This document shows, one piece after another, positions 1-6,302 of a stretch of DNA of 26,099 nt (position 1 is the stretch's first letter; each line of letters begins with the position of its first letter). The DNA is from a virus. The position numbers were made by a program, and so were the translations under genes. The notes under the pieces were generated by a model. It was not told the origin of the DNA. It saw only the letters and a program-made list of their open reading frames with translations, and did no database searches. The DNA lies in IMG/VR virus record IMGVR_UViG_3300021963_000575, positions 1 to 26,099 of that record. The stretch is one strand, 5' to 3'.

Positions 1-10
1 CCGGGTCAGC

Positions 11-250
11 ATGATCACTGTCACCGAAGAGGTCCGGCGCAGCATGAAAGCCCAAGCCATCGCCATGACAGACATGGACGAGTACGAGATTGACGAGCGT
101 ATCCCACCCATCGGGGAGGAGATCGGTCGCATCGAATCAGCCAACCGTCAGGTCGAATCTCTCGAAGAGGCTGCCTCGATCATTCCTTTGCTCTGGGAGT
201 GGATCATGGGGTTCTCTGACGACCTGCCCGAAGAAATGGAGAAAGAGTGA
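11..250 (+). CDS. Small acidic protein, unknown function
   Basis: I do not recognise this 79-residue protein. It is rich in Glu and Asp and looks mostly helical, with a short hydrophobic stretch near the C terminus (around residues 57-66, LLWEWIMGF). The reading frame stays open to the left edge of the window, so the true start may lie upstream; the ATG given is the first start inside the window. Its stop overlaps the GTG of the next gene (GTGA), which indicates translational coupling inside one plus-strand operon. Confidence 0.6.
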   Translation: MITVTEEVRRSMKAQAIAMTDMDEYEIDERIPPIGEEIGRIESANRQVESLEEAASIIPLLWEWIMGFSDDLPEEMEKE

Positions 251-798
251 CTCCCACAGTCCAAGACCTCTGGTCTCACATAAGTAACAAGATTGCCAAC
301 AAGGTTGCCAATCCTTACGAGGATCTGTTGGCAACGATCATCCCAATCGATGAGGACGGCAAGTTCTGTGCTCACATCTCGGCACATGACAAGCCAGAGT
401 ACAACGGCGACAGCTACGACATGATCAGGGCTCTGTGTTTCACCACGGAACTACTGCCCACCAAGTCGTTCGGGTACATGTGCCCAGCCATTGCCCGTGA
501 CCCAGAGACCGGAGAGGTCGCCAAGACGATCATCTCATTTGCTCTTGTCATCGAACACGGCAACGTGGTGTTCGGGTACTGGGATCTCGACACCAACGAG
601 GTCGAGTACATGGATAAGGAGGAAGACCAGGGTTACAAGGGTGAGTTGCCCATCGCCCTGTCTGCCCTGTCCCTCAAGTGGGAACTCGACAGGGGTGGTC
701 TTGGCGAGGTGGGTGACGCAATGCGTGACGCCCTCAAGGCAGCCGAGAAGGCTCGGGAAGCAATCCACAAGGTCATCAAGATGGAGGAGACCAACTAG
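247..798 (+). CDS. Hypothetical phage protein, possible paralogue of 4396-4824
   Basis: This is a 183-residue soluble protein starting at GTG in a GTGA overlap with the gene before it. No catalytic motif is visible. The middle has an HIS..DKP segment followed by Y-D-M and later LVIEHGNVVFGYW. The gene at 4396 has HVS..DEP, Y-E-M and IFLDHGTVY in the same order, so the two may be distant paralogues; this is a by-eye comparison. The C terminus (about residues 155-180) is a charged helix rich in Lys, Glu and Ala. Its TAG stop lies inside the first CTAG-N3-CTAG site and overlaps the next GTG start. Confidence 0.8.
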   Translation: MTPTVQDLWSHISNKIANKVANPYEDLLATIIPIDEDGKFCAHISAHDKPEYNGDSYDMIRALCFTTELLPTKSFGYMCPAIARDPETGEVAKTIISFALVIEHGNVVFGYWDLDTNEVEYMDKEEDQGYKGELPIALSALSLKWELDRGGLGEVGDAMRDALKAAEKAREAIHKVIKMEETN

Positions 799-805
799 TG
801 ACTAG
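795..805 (+). repeat. CTAG-N3-CTAG site 1
   Basis: The site reads CTAGTGACTAG then C. It spans the TAG stop of one gene and the GTG start of the next, so it overlaps a start codon. Confidence 0.7.
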
Positions 806-1118
806 CACTTACAAAGAGAAACGCAAGCTCACTACGGCGTCTGATGCCTGGCACTTCATTCGCCAGCGTCAGCCGTTCAAGACCAGTGGCGCTTTGTGGG
901 GTACCAAGGAAGCAGTAGGCTCGGGCCGTCTTGACGGAATCGAGCTGATCCAGTTCCGTAGGGCAATCGAGGAAGGTCACATCGATTTCATCGTCATGTC
1001 GTACCACACCCCAATCGCCTGGTATAACAAGACACTCAAGAAGTGGCACCTGGTGAACGAGAAGTTCTCAGTTACCACCAGCAAGCACCAAACCATCACA
1101 AGAAGGGCAGTCTCATGA
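798..1118 (+). CDS. Conserved phage-type protein with SYxTPIAW and TTSKHQ motifs
   Basis: This 106-residue protein starts at GTG, sharing one base with the preceding TAG stop. The segments TSGALWG (about residues 30-36), MSYHTPIAW and KFSVTTSKHQ are typical of a small protein family frequent in actinobacteriophages and actinobacterial mobile DNA. I believe this is a catalogued domain of unknown function, possibly DUF8033, but I am not certain of the number. Its role is unknown. The last codons overlap the next start (ATGA). The start and first codons lie within the first CTAG-N3-CTAG site, so a bound protein there would sit over the translation start. Confidence 0.85.
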   Translation: MTSTYKEKRKLTTASDAWHFIRQRQPFKTSGALWGTKEAVGSGRLDGIELIQFRRAIEEGHIDFIVMSYHTPIAWYNKTLKKWHLVNEKFSVTTSKHQTITRRAVS

Positions 1119-1420
1119 TCACAGAAGATGATGACGTAGTACTAGTGGTAGTGCCACTGTCATACGTCATGCTCCTTGAATCCATCGCCAACTTCGATCC
1201 CGATTGGGCGAGTAGCGAGGATTGGGAGCACATCGACGATGTACGAAGTATCCTCATCGAGGACACCGAGGTGCTAGCCACCGTAGGAATGCTCAACGAA
1301 TCATGGGATCCTGACATGGACGACAACCAACCCAGGGATTTCACGATGCTCCCCAACCCGAGGCCCGAGATCTCTCGGTACTCGCTCAACCAGTTAGGAG
1401 AAGATCCTGATGACGAGTGA
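1115..1420 (+). CDS. Hypothetical acidic protein
   Basis: This is a 101-residue protein with many Asp and Glu residues and no recognised domain. The frame is open further upstream to 1043. The ATG at 1115 is preferred because it makes an ATGA overlap with the preceding stop and has AGAAGGG a few bases upstream. A hydrophobic stretch at residues 8-20 (VVLVVVPLSYVML) follows an acidic N terminus; it is more likely a buried strand and helix than a membrane segment. It overlaps the next gene by 11 bases. Confidence 0.75.
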   Translation: MITEDDDVVLVVVPLSYVMLLESIANFDPDWASSEDWEHIDDVRSILIEDTEVLATVGMLNESWDPDMDDNQPRDFTMLPNPRPEISRYSLNQLGEDPDDE

Positions 1421-1592
1421 GCTAGCCACTAGCGAGGACGAGGTAGTCAATGAGGCTTTGCGCATCATCGACAACGCCCTGTCCTCATACGGCAAGAACA
1501 GCATTGTCCCAGGCGAGGCTTTCAAGGATTGCCTGCTAGACCTGCGCATCCTTATCGCCTCCAAGCCCAAGGAGGAACCCGTTGCTGAGTAA
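1410..1592 (+). CDS. Small hypothetical protein
   Basis: This 60-residue acidic protein is predicted mainly helical (residues 10-55). No family is recognised. It starts with ATG inside the end of the previous gene, preceded by TAGGAGAAG at a good distance. Codons 5-8 fall in a reverse-oriented CTAG-N3-CTAG site (1422-1432). Its 3' end contains the strong AAGGAGG ribosome site of the following lipoprotein gene, so the two are probably translationally linked. Confidence 0.75.
   Translation: MTSELATSEDEVVNEALRIIDNALSSYGKNSIVPGEAFKDCLLDLRILIASKPKEEPVAE
1422..1432 (-). repeat. CTAG-N3-CTAG site 2
   Basis: On the minus strand it reads CTAGTGGCTAG then C, identical in core to sites 5 and 7. It lies just after the stop of the acidic gene and within codons 5-8 of the next. 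Confidence 0.7.
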
Positions 1593-1992
1593 GGCAACAG
1601 TTGTTATCGGCTTGGCCGTGCTGTCAGCGTGCAGCACTGCCGAGTCGAATGACACGACAACTCTGGTGGCACTTGAGACGAGCACCGTCGCAACTGTGCC
1701 GCCGTCCAATACAACGTACTACTCGCCCGCAAAGATCGCCTTTGTTGACGATGTGTACTACTACTACGGGGCATCCGTGCCCCTTGGTGCCGATGACCTA
1801 CTTGAGTTTGGTGACACCTGGTGCTATGCACTAGAGACGGGCATGGGTGTGTCAGATGTATCAGAGCGCATAAGAGAGGGCGCTATTGATAACAACGACG
1901 CGAACCTCCACTACGCGATCGTTAGGGCGGCAGTGTTCAACCTGTGCCCCGAGCAGCAATACAAGTGGATTGACGTTGCTAACAGCAGATAA
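1582..1992 (+). CDS. Lipoprotein, DUF732-like
   Basis: This 136-residue protein has a lipoprotein signal: a short basic N terminus, a hydrophobic core and the lipobox LSAC with Cys17 as the lipidated residue. A Thr/Ser-rich linker (about residues 18-45) leads to a C-terminal domain with the pattern LLEFGDTWC...G..VSDV...AIVRAAVFNLCP, which resembles DUF732, a small secreted domain common in mycobacteria; its two Cys would plausibly form a disulfide. The start is TTG, chosen for the AAGGAGGAACC five bases or so upstream. The mature protein should sit on the outer face of the membrane. In a phage this would suit a moron-type or superinfection-exclusion role, but that is inference. Confidence 0.8.
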   Translation: MLSKATVVIGLAVLSACSTAESNDTTTLVALETSTVATVPPSNTTYYSPAKIAFVDDVYYYYGASVPLGADDLLEFGDTWCYALETGMGVSDVSERIREGAIDNNDANLHYAIVRAAVFNLCPEQQYKWIDVANSR

Positions 1993-2001
1993 GGAGAGGT
2001 A

Positions 2002-2490
2002 ATGGACATGCGTTACGAGATAGCCCAGGCTATGCGCAAAATCCCCGACCACGCACCTGACATCAAGGACTTCTTCCCAGACGGGATCCGCTTTGACAAT
2101 GGTGAGTGGGAAATTGACGATGTTGTCAAGCTGTACGAGTACAAGCACGAGCACTTCTGGCATAACATCGCCCAGTCTGCCATGCGTGATGAGTTGATTC
2201 CGTGTGCTACGTACATCAACCAAATCCGACGTGAGATCGGGCTTGATAAGGACGAGGATGAAGAGTTCTTTGAGCGCCTTATGTTCGCTGGCTCACTTGT
2301 CAGTGAAGACCGTAGGTACCGAGCACTATCGGACGACGAGCGTGAGGAGATCGACCTTATCCGTAAGGACCTCAACGAACAGTTTGCCGACCCCGAATCG
2401 GAGTTCAACAATGTCTTGGCTCAGGCAATGGATGCGGTGAACTCCAAGATGGATGACATCGAGTCTCTCAACAAATTACTGGAGGAATGA
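2002..2490 (+). CDS. Hypothetical acidic helical protein
   Basis: This 162-residue protein starts after AAGGAGAGGTA; a second in-frame ATG lies two codons later. It is acidic and predicted almost entirely helical, with a likely coiled-coil at the C terminus (about residues 110-160). There are no cysteine motifs, P-loop or membrane segments, and I do not recognise the family. The stop is directly followed by the ParA-like gene, whose ribosome site (GGAGGAATG) lies in the last codons here, so the two are probably co-translated. Confidence 0.8.
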   Translation: MDMRYEIAQAMRKIPDHAPDIKDFFPDGIRFDNGEWEIDDVVKLYEYKHEHFWHNIAQSAMRDELIPCATYINQIRREIGLDKDEDEEFFERLMFAGSLVSEDRRYRALSDDEREEIDLIRKDLNEQFADPESEFNNVLAQAMDAVNSKMDDIESLNKLLEE

Positions 2491-2491
2491 C

Positions 2492-3007
2492 ATGACAAGG
2501 AACATCTGCCTAGTGTCTAGCAAGGGTGGTCAAGGTATCACCACTACCACCTTGTTGCTGGCCCGGAGTTTCGAGGAGCAGGGCCTCACTGTTGCTGTCG
2601 TCGATAAGGATGACGGTGACCTGAGGGCTGCGATGGGCGTCCCATACACTGATGACGCCACTTACCGAGTAACCGATAAGGTTACGTGGCACCGTCACGG
2701 AACAGTTGTCGAGGCTGACGTTGCTATCTACGACAACTGTGTACCCCACACCAACAAGTACGAAACGTACGTGGTTGTGCGTAACTGCTACCTGTCCATC
2801 AGGCGCAACATGGACACACCTGGTGATGGCGTAATCGTTGTGTTGGATAAGGCACGAGCCCTTACCGATTCTGACGTACAGTCAGTGCTTCGTAAGCCTG
2901 TGTCTGTGGTGGTGCCCATCGACAACGCCATCGTCAAGAAGGTGGATGCCGGTCTGTTCGACAGGCTCCCCACCAAGTTCACCATTGACCCACTAGTAAC
3001 TAGCTAA
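2492..3007 (+). CDS. ParA/MinD-like ATPase (short form)
   Basis: This is a 171-residue P-loop ATPase of the ParA/MinD (SIMIBI) class. The deviant Walker A KGGQGITT is at residues 11-18, the A' region VVDKDDGD at about 38-45, and a Walker-B-like VAIYD at about 76-80. Ordinary ParA proteins have 200-300 residues, so this is a minimal form without an N-terminal DNA-binding region. Such proteins move or position DNA by ATP-dependent cycling on the nucleoid, usually with a ParB-type partner; a ParB-like gene follows at 3499. The frame is open to 2453, but ATG 2492 fits the ribosome site GGAGGA. Two CTAG-N3-CTAG sites lie in this gene, one across the Walker A codons and one at the last codons. Confidence 0.85.
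   Translation: MTRNICLVSSKGGQGITTTTLLLARSFEEQGLTVAVVDKDDGDLRAAMGVPYTDDATYRVTDKVTWHRHGTVVEADVAIYDNCVPHTNKYETYVVVRNCYLSIRRNMDTPGDGVIVVLDKARALTDSDVQSVLRKPVSVVVPIDNAIVKKVDAGLFDRLPTKFTIDPLVTS
2510..2520 (+). repeat. CTAG-N3-CTAG site 3
   Basis: Reads CTAGTGTCTAG then C, lying over the codons L-V-S-S just before the Walker A of the ParA-like gene. Confidence 0.7.
2993..3003 (+). repeat. CTAG-N3-CTAG site 4
   Basis: Reads CTAGTAACTAG then C, at the last codons of the ParA-like gene. Confidence 0.7.
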
Positions 3008-3017
3008 GGAGAACCAC

Positions 3018-3371
3018 ATGAAGAAGTACAAGTTCAAGTTCCCCGCCACGATCAGCATGACAAGTGAGGACCTCTTCGATCATTTGATCGGGTCAGGCGC
3101 CAGTTGTTATCCGTGGTGGCGAACTGTTGACCTGAACGATGAAGGATTCCTCCTGCTTGAAGCAGACAGCGAGACCGACATCGACGGAGTAGAGCCCCCC
3201 ATCAGCAAAACGTTGACCATCGACGAGGTTGTTGCTGGGATTCAGGCTATGCTTGACGACCCCAAGTGCCCCGAGTCGGTCACGTGGGCGTTTCAAAACG
3301 ACGACATTGACTCGGACGCAGCGGACGTAATTCTTCAGACGCTGTTGTTCGGTCAGACAATCTTCGCATAG
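3018..3371 (+). CDS. Conserved hypothetical protein
   Basis: This is a 117-residue soluble acidic protein preceded by AAGGAGAACCAC, a ribosome site used repeatedly in this operon. The pattern HLIGSGASCYPWWRTVDL followed by SKTLTIDEVVAGI and a C-terminal segment with DADVIL-like spacing resembles a family common in actinophages whose function is unknown to me. No catalytic residues can be assigned. The gene lies between the ParA-like and ParB-like genes and is followed by a 127-base non-coding structured leader. Confidence 0.8.
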   Translation: MKKYKFKFPATISMTSEDLFDHLIGSGASCYPWWRTVDLNDEGFLLLEADSETDIDGVEPPISKTLTIDEVVAGIQAMLDDPKCPESVTWAFQNDDIDSDAADVILQTLLFGQTIFA

Positions 3372-3377
3372 AGTCGG

Positions 3378-3445
3378 TGGCGTGCTGGCACACGCCAACG
3401 AATGGTCTTGTTCGCAAGACCACAACGAGCCGCAATCGTGGCGGC
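3378..3445 (+). ncRNA. Structured leader with three hairpins upstream of the ParB-like gene
   Basis: Three perfect hairpins occur in a row in the non-coding gap. Arms 3378-3384 and 3391-3397 form a 7-bp stem with a 6-base loop. Arms 3404-3410 and 3415-3421 form a 7-bp stem with a TTCG loop. Arms 3429-3433 and 3441-3445 form a 5-bp stem with the loop AATCGTG. None is followed by a T-run, so they are unlikely to be terminators. A 5' leader RNA acting on the downstream gene is the likeliest reading. The third hairpin recurs at 11869-11889. Confidence 0.55.
3429..3445 (+). repeat. AATCGTG-loop hairpin, copy 1
   Basis: A 5-bp GC stem encloses the 7-base loop AATCGTG and is followed by GTCC and an A-run. 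The copy at 11869-11889 has the same loop and the same 3' GTCC, with two stem pairs changed on both sides so that pairing is kept. A 5-bp stem with a 7-base loop recalls a tRNA arm, but the loop lacks the conserved anticodon-loop and T-loop bases. Confidence 0.6.
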
Positions 3446-3466
3446 GTCCCAAAACCCGGGGTTCTC

Positions 3467-3502
3467 ATGGCCCTGGTTACCAACCAAGGAGGGTTACTTT
3501 GA
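3467..3502 (+). CDS. Possible leader peptide (11 codons)
   Basis: A short ATG-initiated frame encodes MALVTNQGGLL and stops at TGA. That stop overlaps the TTG start of the ParB-like gene (TTGA), and the frame contains that gene's AAGGAGG ribosome site. A weak GGGG lies upstream as a possible ribosome site. Translation of this frame would control access to the downstream start. It could equally be a chance frame. Confidence 0.25.
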   Translation: MALVTNQGGLL

Positions 3503-4332
3503 GAGTAACACTTGAAACCATCACACCGCAGGATGCCGAACGGCTACTGCAGTACAACGCGGGTAATCGCTTCATCCGCAAGAAGCGTGTTGCCCTCTAT
3601 GCCAAGCAGATGGCCAATGGCCAGTGGCGGGCAACCGGTGAAGCACTCAAGTTCAGTAGTACTGGCCGTCTTCTCGATGGTCAGCACAGACTTCACGCTG
3701 TGGTTTTGGCAGGCGTGCCTACCCAGTTCTTGGTCATCCGTGACCTCGATGATGAAGTTTTCAAAGTACTGGACAGCGGGCTTGCCCGTGGTGCTTCGGA
3801 CGTTGTCCGTTCGCTCGGAGTTGGCAGTCCCAGTGATGCCAGTGCAATCACTCGCATGTACCTAGTGGCTAGCAGTGGGTTGAACCCGGCTAACACGAAC
3901 GTCATGACGCTTGTGACGAAGACAGACATCGCTTCCTACGTCGAGACCCACAAGGATCTTCTGACGGAGACAACCAGCGTATCGCGCAATACCCGCAATG
4001 CTGTGGGTGGGTCCACTACGTCTTGGGGTGCTGCGAGGCTCATGGCTTCCGACACTGTTGGTGTTGCGGAGTTCGACAAGTTTGTTGCCGGAGTTGTCTC
4101 TGGCGCTGGCCTTTCGGCTGGCGACCCGAGGTTGGCTTTGCGCAACTGGCTTAGCCGTAACTTCAAGCCGAGTACTTCTGGTGTTACCGCTGCGGTGCAC
4201 CTCGGTACGTACATGAAGGCATTCGTTGCCTACCTCAACGGGGATCAGATCCACCTGCTCAGGACGTGGGATCCCAAAAAGCCCATGCCCATTCCGGTGG
4301 CCACCCCGTCATCGGTCATCTTCACTAGCTGA
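3499..4332 (+). CDS. ParB-like N-terminal domain protein
   Basis: This 277-residue protein starts at TTG. The start was chosen for AAGGAGG at 3486-3492 and because the conserved region (RVTLETITPQDAERLL) begins right there; the frame itself is open to 3382 through the structured leader. Residues 1-90 carry NRFIRKKRVALYAKQM and LLDGQHRLHAVVLAGVP, the latter at about residues 58-74. This resembles the DGxHRxxA signature of ParB/Srx-fold proteins and a family common in actinobacterial phages. The C-terminal half is helical without a clear HTH. ParB proteins bind centromere-like sites and work with ParA, and a ParA-like gene lies 0.5 kb upstream. A CTP-binding or nuclease role cannot be decided by eye. 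Confidence 0.8.
   Translation: MRVTLETITPQDAERLLQYNAGNRFIRKKRVALYAKQMANGQWRATGEALKFSSTGRLLDGQHRLHAVVLAGVPTQFLVIRDLDDEVFKVLDSGLARGASDVVRSLGVGSPSDASAITRMYLVASSGLNPANTNVMTLVTKTDIASYVETHKDLLTETTSVSRNTRNAVGGSTTSWGAARLMASDTVGVAEFDKFVAGVVSGAGLSAGDPRLALRNWLSRNFKPSTSGVTAAVHLGTYMKAFVAYLNGDQIHLLRTWDPKKPMPIPVATPSSVIFTS
3862..3872 (+). repeat. CTAG-N3-CTAG site 5
   Basis: Reads CTAGTGGCTAG then C, inside the ParB-like gene (codons L-V-A-S). Confidence 0.7.
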
Positions 4333-4343
4333 CCATTCACCAC

Positions 4344-4376
4344 GGTGGTGCCCTAGCGGCTAGCTGGGGCACCACC
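4344..4376 (+). promoter_or_regulatory. 10-bp hairpin with a CTAG-N3-CTAG site in its loop
   Basis: A perfect 10-bp inverted repeat (GGTGGTGCCC and GGGCACCACC) encloses a 13-base loop that carries most of a CTAG-N3-CTAG site. It lies 12 bases after the ParB-like stop and shortly before the ribosome site AAGGAGAACCACC of the next gene. No T-run follows. It may be a U-less terminator or attenuator, or a structured protein-binding site. Confidence 0.55.
4353..4363 (+). repeat. CTAG-N3-CTAG site 6
   Basis: Reads CTAGCGGCTAG then C, at the loop of the 10-bp hairpin at 4344-4376 in a non-coding gap, so coding constraint cannot explain it. Confidence 0.7.
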
Positions 4377-4395
4377 ACAATCAAGGAGAACCACC

Positions 4396-4824
4396 ATGAC
4401 CACAACCATTGAACACAAGTTCCAAGCCTTTGAAAAGGCATACGAAGAGGCATGCGACTGGGATTCAGTCCATTCTCTGTGGTCCATCAGTGCTGAGACG
4501 AACGGTCCCGCGTTGGCCGTACACGTCAGTGACTTTGATGAGCCTTATGAAATGGTCGACGCGTTTGTTGACCTCGGAATCGAGGGTCGAGCGATGGTCG
4601 TCATGTACGGGTGGGCGGCACCTTACAAGCCAGGCGAAGACGACACACGCCCGTCTCAACACGAAGCCCGTATCAGGGTCAGGTTGTACATCTTCCTTGA
4701 CCACGGTACGGTGTACACCGCTATGCGTATGCGGGGAGGAGAGTTGGACACCGACATGAGTGATGCTGGTGGTCCTCTCGACGAAGCAATCAAGGAAGCA
4801 ATCAACAGGAAGAAGAACAAGTGA
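4396..4824 (+). CDS. Hypothetical protein, possible paralogue of 247-798
   Basis: This is a 142-residue soluble protein of unknown function with the ribosome site AAGGAGAACCACC. Alternating charged and hydrophobic stretches (AVHVSDFDEP, AMVVMYGW, RVRLYIFLDHGTVYTA) suggest a beta-sheet domain, followed by a C-terminal helix with a Lys-rich tail. The order HVS..DEP, Y-E-M, LDHGTVY matches segments of the 183-residue protein at 247-798. The stop overlaps the GTG of the next gene (GTGA). Confidence 0.8.
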   Translation: MTTTIEHKFQAFEKAYEEACDWDSVHSLWSISAETNGPALAVHVSDFDEPYEMVDAFVDLGIEGRAMVVMYGWAAPYKPGEDDTRPSQHEARIRVRLYIFLDHGTVYTAMRMRGGELDTDMSDAGGPLDEAIKEAINRKKNK

Positions 4825-5057
4825 GTACCAAGATCAACGTCCATGCCAACAACGACAAGGACCGAGTGTCCTTGGAGACGAACACCTATGACCACACCAA
4901 CGGTTCTGCGATTAGGTTTCACACGATTGAACTGTCGTACGCTGGAATCAACATCGTACTGTTCGTGAATGACGATGAGGCACTCATCGACTCCCTCAAC
5001 AAGGTCATCGACGGCGCTCAGGCCAAGCTCGATGCCATGTTGTCCGTGGGTGTCTAG
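4821..5057 (+). CDS. Small hypothetical protein
   Basis: This 78-residue protein starts at GTG in a GTGA overlap. It appears to have a beta-rich N-terminal half and a C-terminal helix (about residues 52-74, DDEALIDSLNKVIDGAQAKL). The family is not recognised. Its TAG stop lies inside a CTAG-N3-CTAG site and shares its last base with the next GTG start, the same arrangement as at 795-805. Confidence 0.75.
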   Translation: MSTKINVHANNDKDRVSLETNTYDHTNGSAIRFHTIELSYAGINIVLFVNDDEALIDSLNKVIDGAQAKLDAMLSVGV

Positions 5058-5064
5058 TGGCTAG
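5054..5064 (+). repeat. CTAG-N3-CTAG site 7
   Basis: Reads CTAGTGGCTAG then C, over a TAG stop and GTG start, as at site 1. Confidence 0.7.
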
Positions 5065-5374
5065 CAACTTCAGTGACGGGGCCTGTTACATAGTGATAGG
5101 CCCCGTCACATGGGAAGACACGGGGACCACCGAGCACCATACGATCATTGTCGATCCTTCTTTGGAATACGACATTGACGAGGATGGTGAAGCCTTGTAC
5201 GTAGCTGAGTCTGCTGGCGAAGTGTTCGACCTAGTAGCCAACATGCACGACAGCCCTAATTTTGGATGGGTTCTCAACGACATTACCTGTGTCAAGTACA
5301 TGGGAAAGGTCTACGAGGGCGCTGCTGCCTGGAACAAGTTGGAGTCAATCCATTTGGAGGAGATCAATGCCTAA
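5057..5374 (+). CDS. Hypothetical acidic protein
   Basis: This is a 105-residue acidic protein starting at GTG within the CTAG-N3-CTAG site at 5054-5064, coupled to the upstream stop. It has beta-like segments (CYIVIGPVTW, HHTIIVDP) and no catalytic motif. It overlaps the next gene by 8 bases; the GGAGGAGATC that serves the next gene lies in its last codons. Confidence 0.75.
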   Translation: MASNFSDGACYIVIGPVTWEDTGTTEHHTIIVDPSLEYDIDEDGEALYVAESAGEVFDLVANMHDSPNFGWVLNDITCVKYMGKVYEGAAAWNKLESIHLEEINA

Positions 5375-6065
5375 CTGGTGTTCTAACTACACAACGGTGT
5401 ACGGCCCTAAAGATAAGCTTCAAAAGTTTATCGATAAGGTAACACCTGCTTACCCGAAGCTTCATGGAGAGATCTCTTTGAAGCGGTTGATGCCAATGCC
5501 TATGGTGCTTCGCAAGCCACCTAAGCATCTGGCTCACAAGTTCTCAAAGTTTCCCATCAGCCAGGAAGAGAAGGAAATAGCTGACGCCAAAGCTGCGGAT
5601 TACACGGCTCTCTGCATTGAGAAGACTGGGTACTCCGACTGGTACCCATGGGCTGACGTCAACTGGGGTACCAAGTGGGGTGACTGCGAAACCCGTGTAC
5701 TCACCCCGCTATCACCTCTCAAAGAAGCGGTCGATCTATGGACTGGTGCTAAGGACATCCATTACATCGAGTTTGCCTACGACACGGCGTGGGGACCGTT
5801 CTGCACGACGTTTTGGGAAAAGGTGTCAAAGAAATACAAGGGACTTGTGTTTGTTACAAAGTTTCACGAACCTGGCATGGACTTCCTGGGCATCTACGTC
5901 ACTCGCGATGGTGTTACCAAAGTCTCTATCGAAGAGCGCATCAGTGAAGTTTCTACCGCACCAGATGACGGTGAGTGGAACGAAGAGTTCTGGGCACAGA
6001 TGTACGACTTCTTAAACAAGCAAGAAGAAATCGGAGTAATGAGAGTTGGCTTATGCCTAAAGTAA
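5367..6065 (+). CDS. Api92-like protein with ferredoxin-like fold
   Basis: This 232-residue protein begins MPNWCSNYTTVYGP and has WADVNWGTKWGDCETRV (about residues 92-108), FAYDTAWGPF (about 135-144) and FVTKFHEPGMDFLGIY. This is the signature of the Api92/DUF1281-type family with a ferredoxin-like domain, found in phages and mobile elements and of unknown biochemical role. The frame is open to 5262, but the family's invariant MPNWCSN start and the GGAGG ten bases upstream fix the start at 5367. It overlaps the previous gene by 8 bases and the next by 13. Confidence 0.85.
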   Translation: MPNWCSNYTTVYGPKDKLQKFIDKVTPAYPKLHGEISLKRLMPMPMVLRKPPKHLAHKFSKFPISQEEKEIADAKAADYTALCIEKTGYSDWYPWADVNWGTKWGDCETRVLTPLSPLKEAVDLWTGAKDIHYIEFAYDTAWGPFCTTFWEKVSKKYKGLVFVTKFHEPGMDFLGIYVTRDGVTKVSIEERISEVSTAPDDGEWNEEFWAQMYDFLNKQEEIGVMRVGLCLK

Positions 6066-6298
6066 CCTTGTCGAGTAAGAGGTACATCTACTACACGTAT
6101 GTTCGTGAGATCATCGTGTTGGCTGTTGCCTCCCGTACATTGATGTACGGAAATCACAACGTGTTTCAAGCACTGGCTTTGCTAGTCACTATCCACAGCA
6201 TGGCCAAGCTGGTGCTAACAACTGTGTACGCACAGTGGCGTGCAGATAACAACTGGGACACAGAAGTTGATGTGCCTGACGACATCCTGAGGCGGTGA
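6053..6298 (+). CDS. Small probable membrane protein
   Basis: This 81-residue protein has two hydrophobic stretches, about residues 18-34 (VREIIVLAVASRTLMYG) and 43-62 (VFQALALLVTIHSMAKLV), suggesting a two-helix membrane hairpin with a charged C-terminal tail. The frame is open to 5975, but the ATG at 6053 is more plausible for length and hydrophobic layout. The ribosome site is weak, and the 13-base overlap with the Api92-like gene suggests coupling. A holin is possible from the topology, but the early-gene context argues against it. Confidence 0.6.
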   Translation: MPKVTLSSKRYIYYTYVREIIVLAVASRTLMYGNHNVFQALALLVTIHSMAKLVLTTVYAQWRADNNWDTEVDVPDDILRR

Positions 6299-6302
6299 CT
6301 AC

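Noticed and set aside
3429-3445. 5-bp stem with 7-base loop read as a tRNA arm
   Set aside because: The loop AATCGTG lacks the U before an anticodon and does not fit a T-loop, and no acceptor or D arm is near. No tRNA gene was found in the window.
3382-3498. Longer N terminus of the ParB-like protein
   Set aside because: The extra 39 residues come from the hairpin leader, show no protein-like pattern, and bypass the strong AAGGAGG directly before TTG 3499.
6053-6298. Holin
   Set aside because: Two hydrophobic stretches fit, but no endolysin lies beside it and it sits among early genes. Left as a membrane protein.
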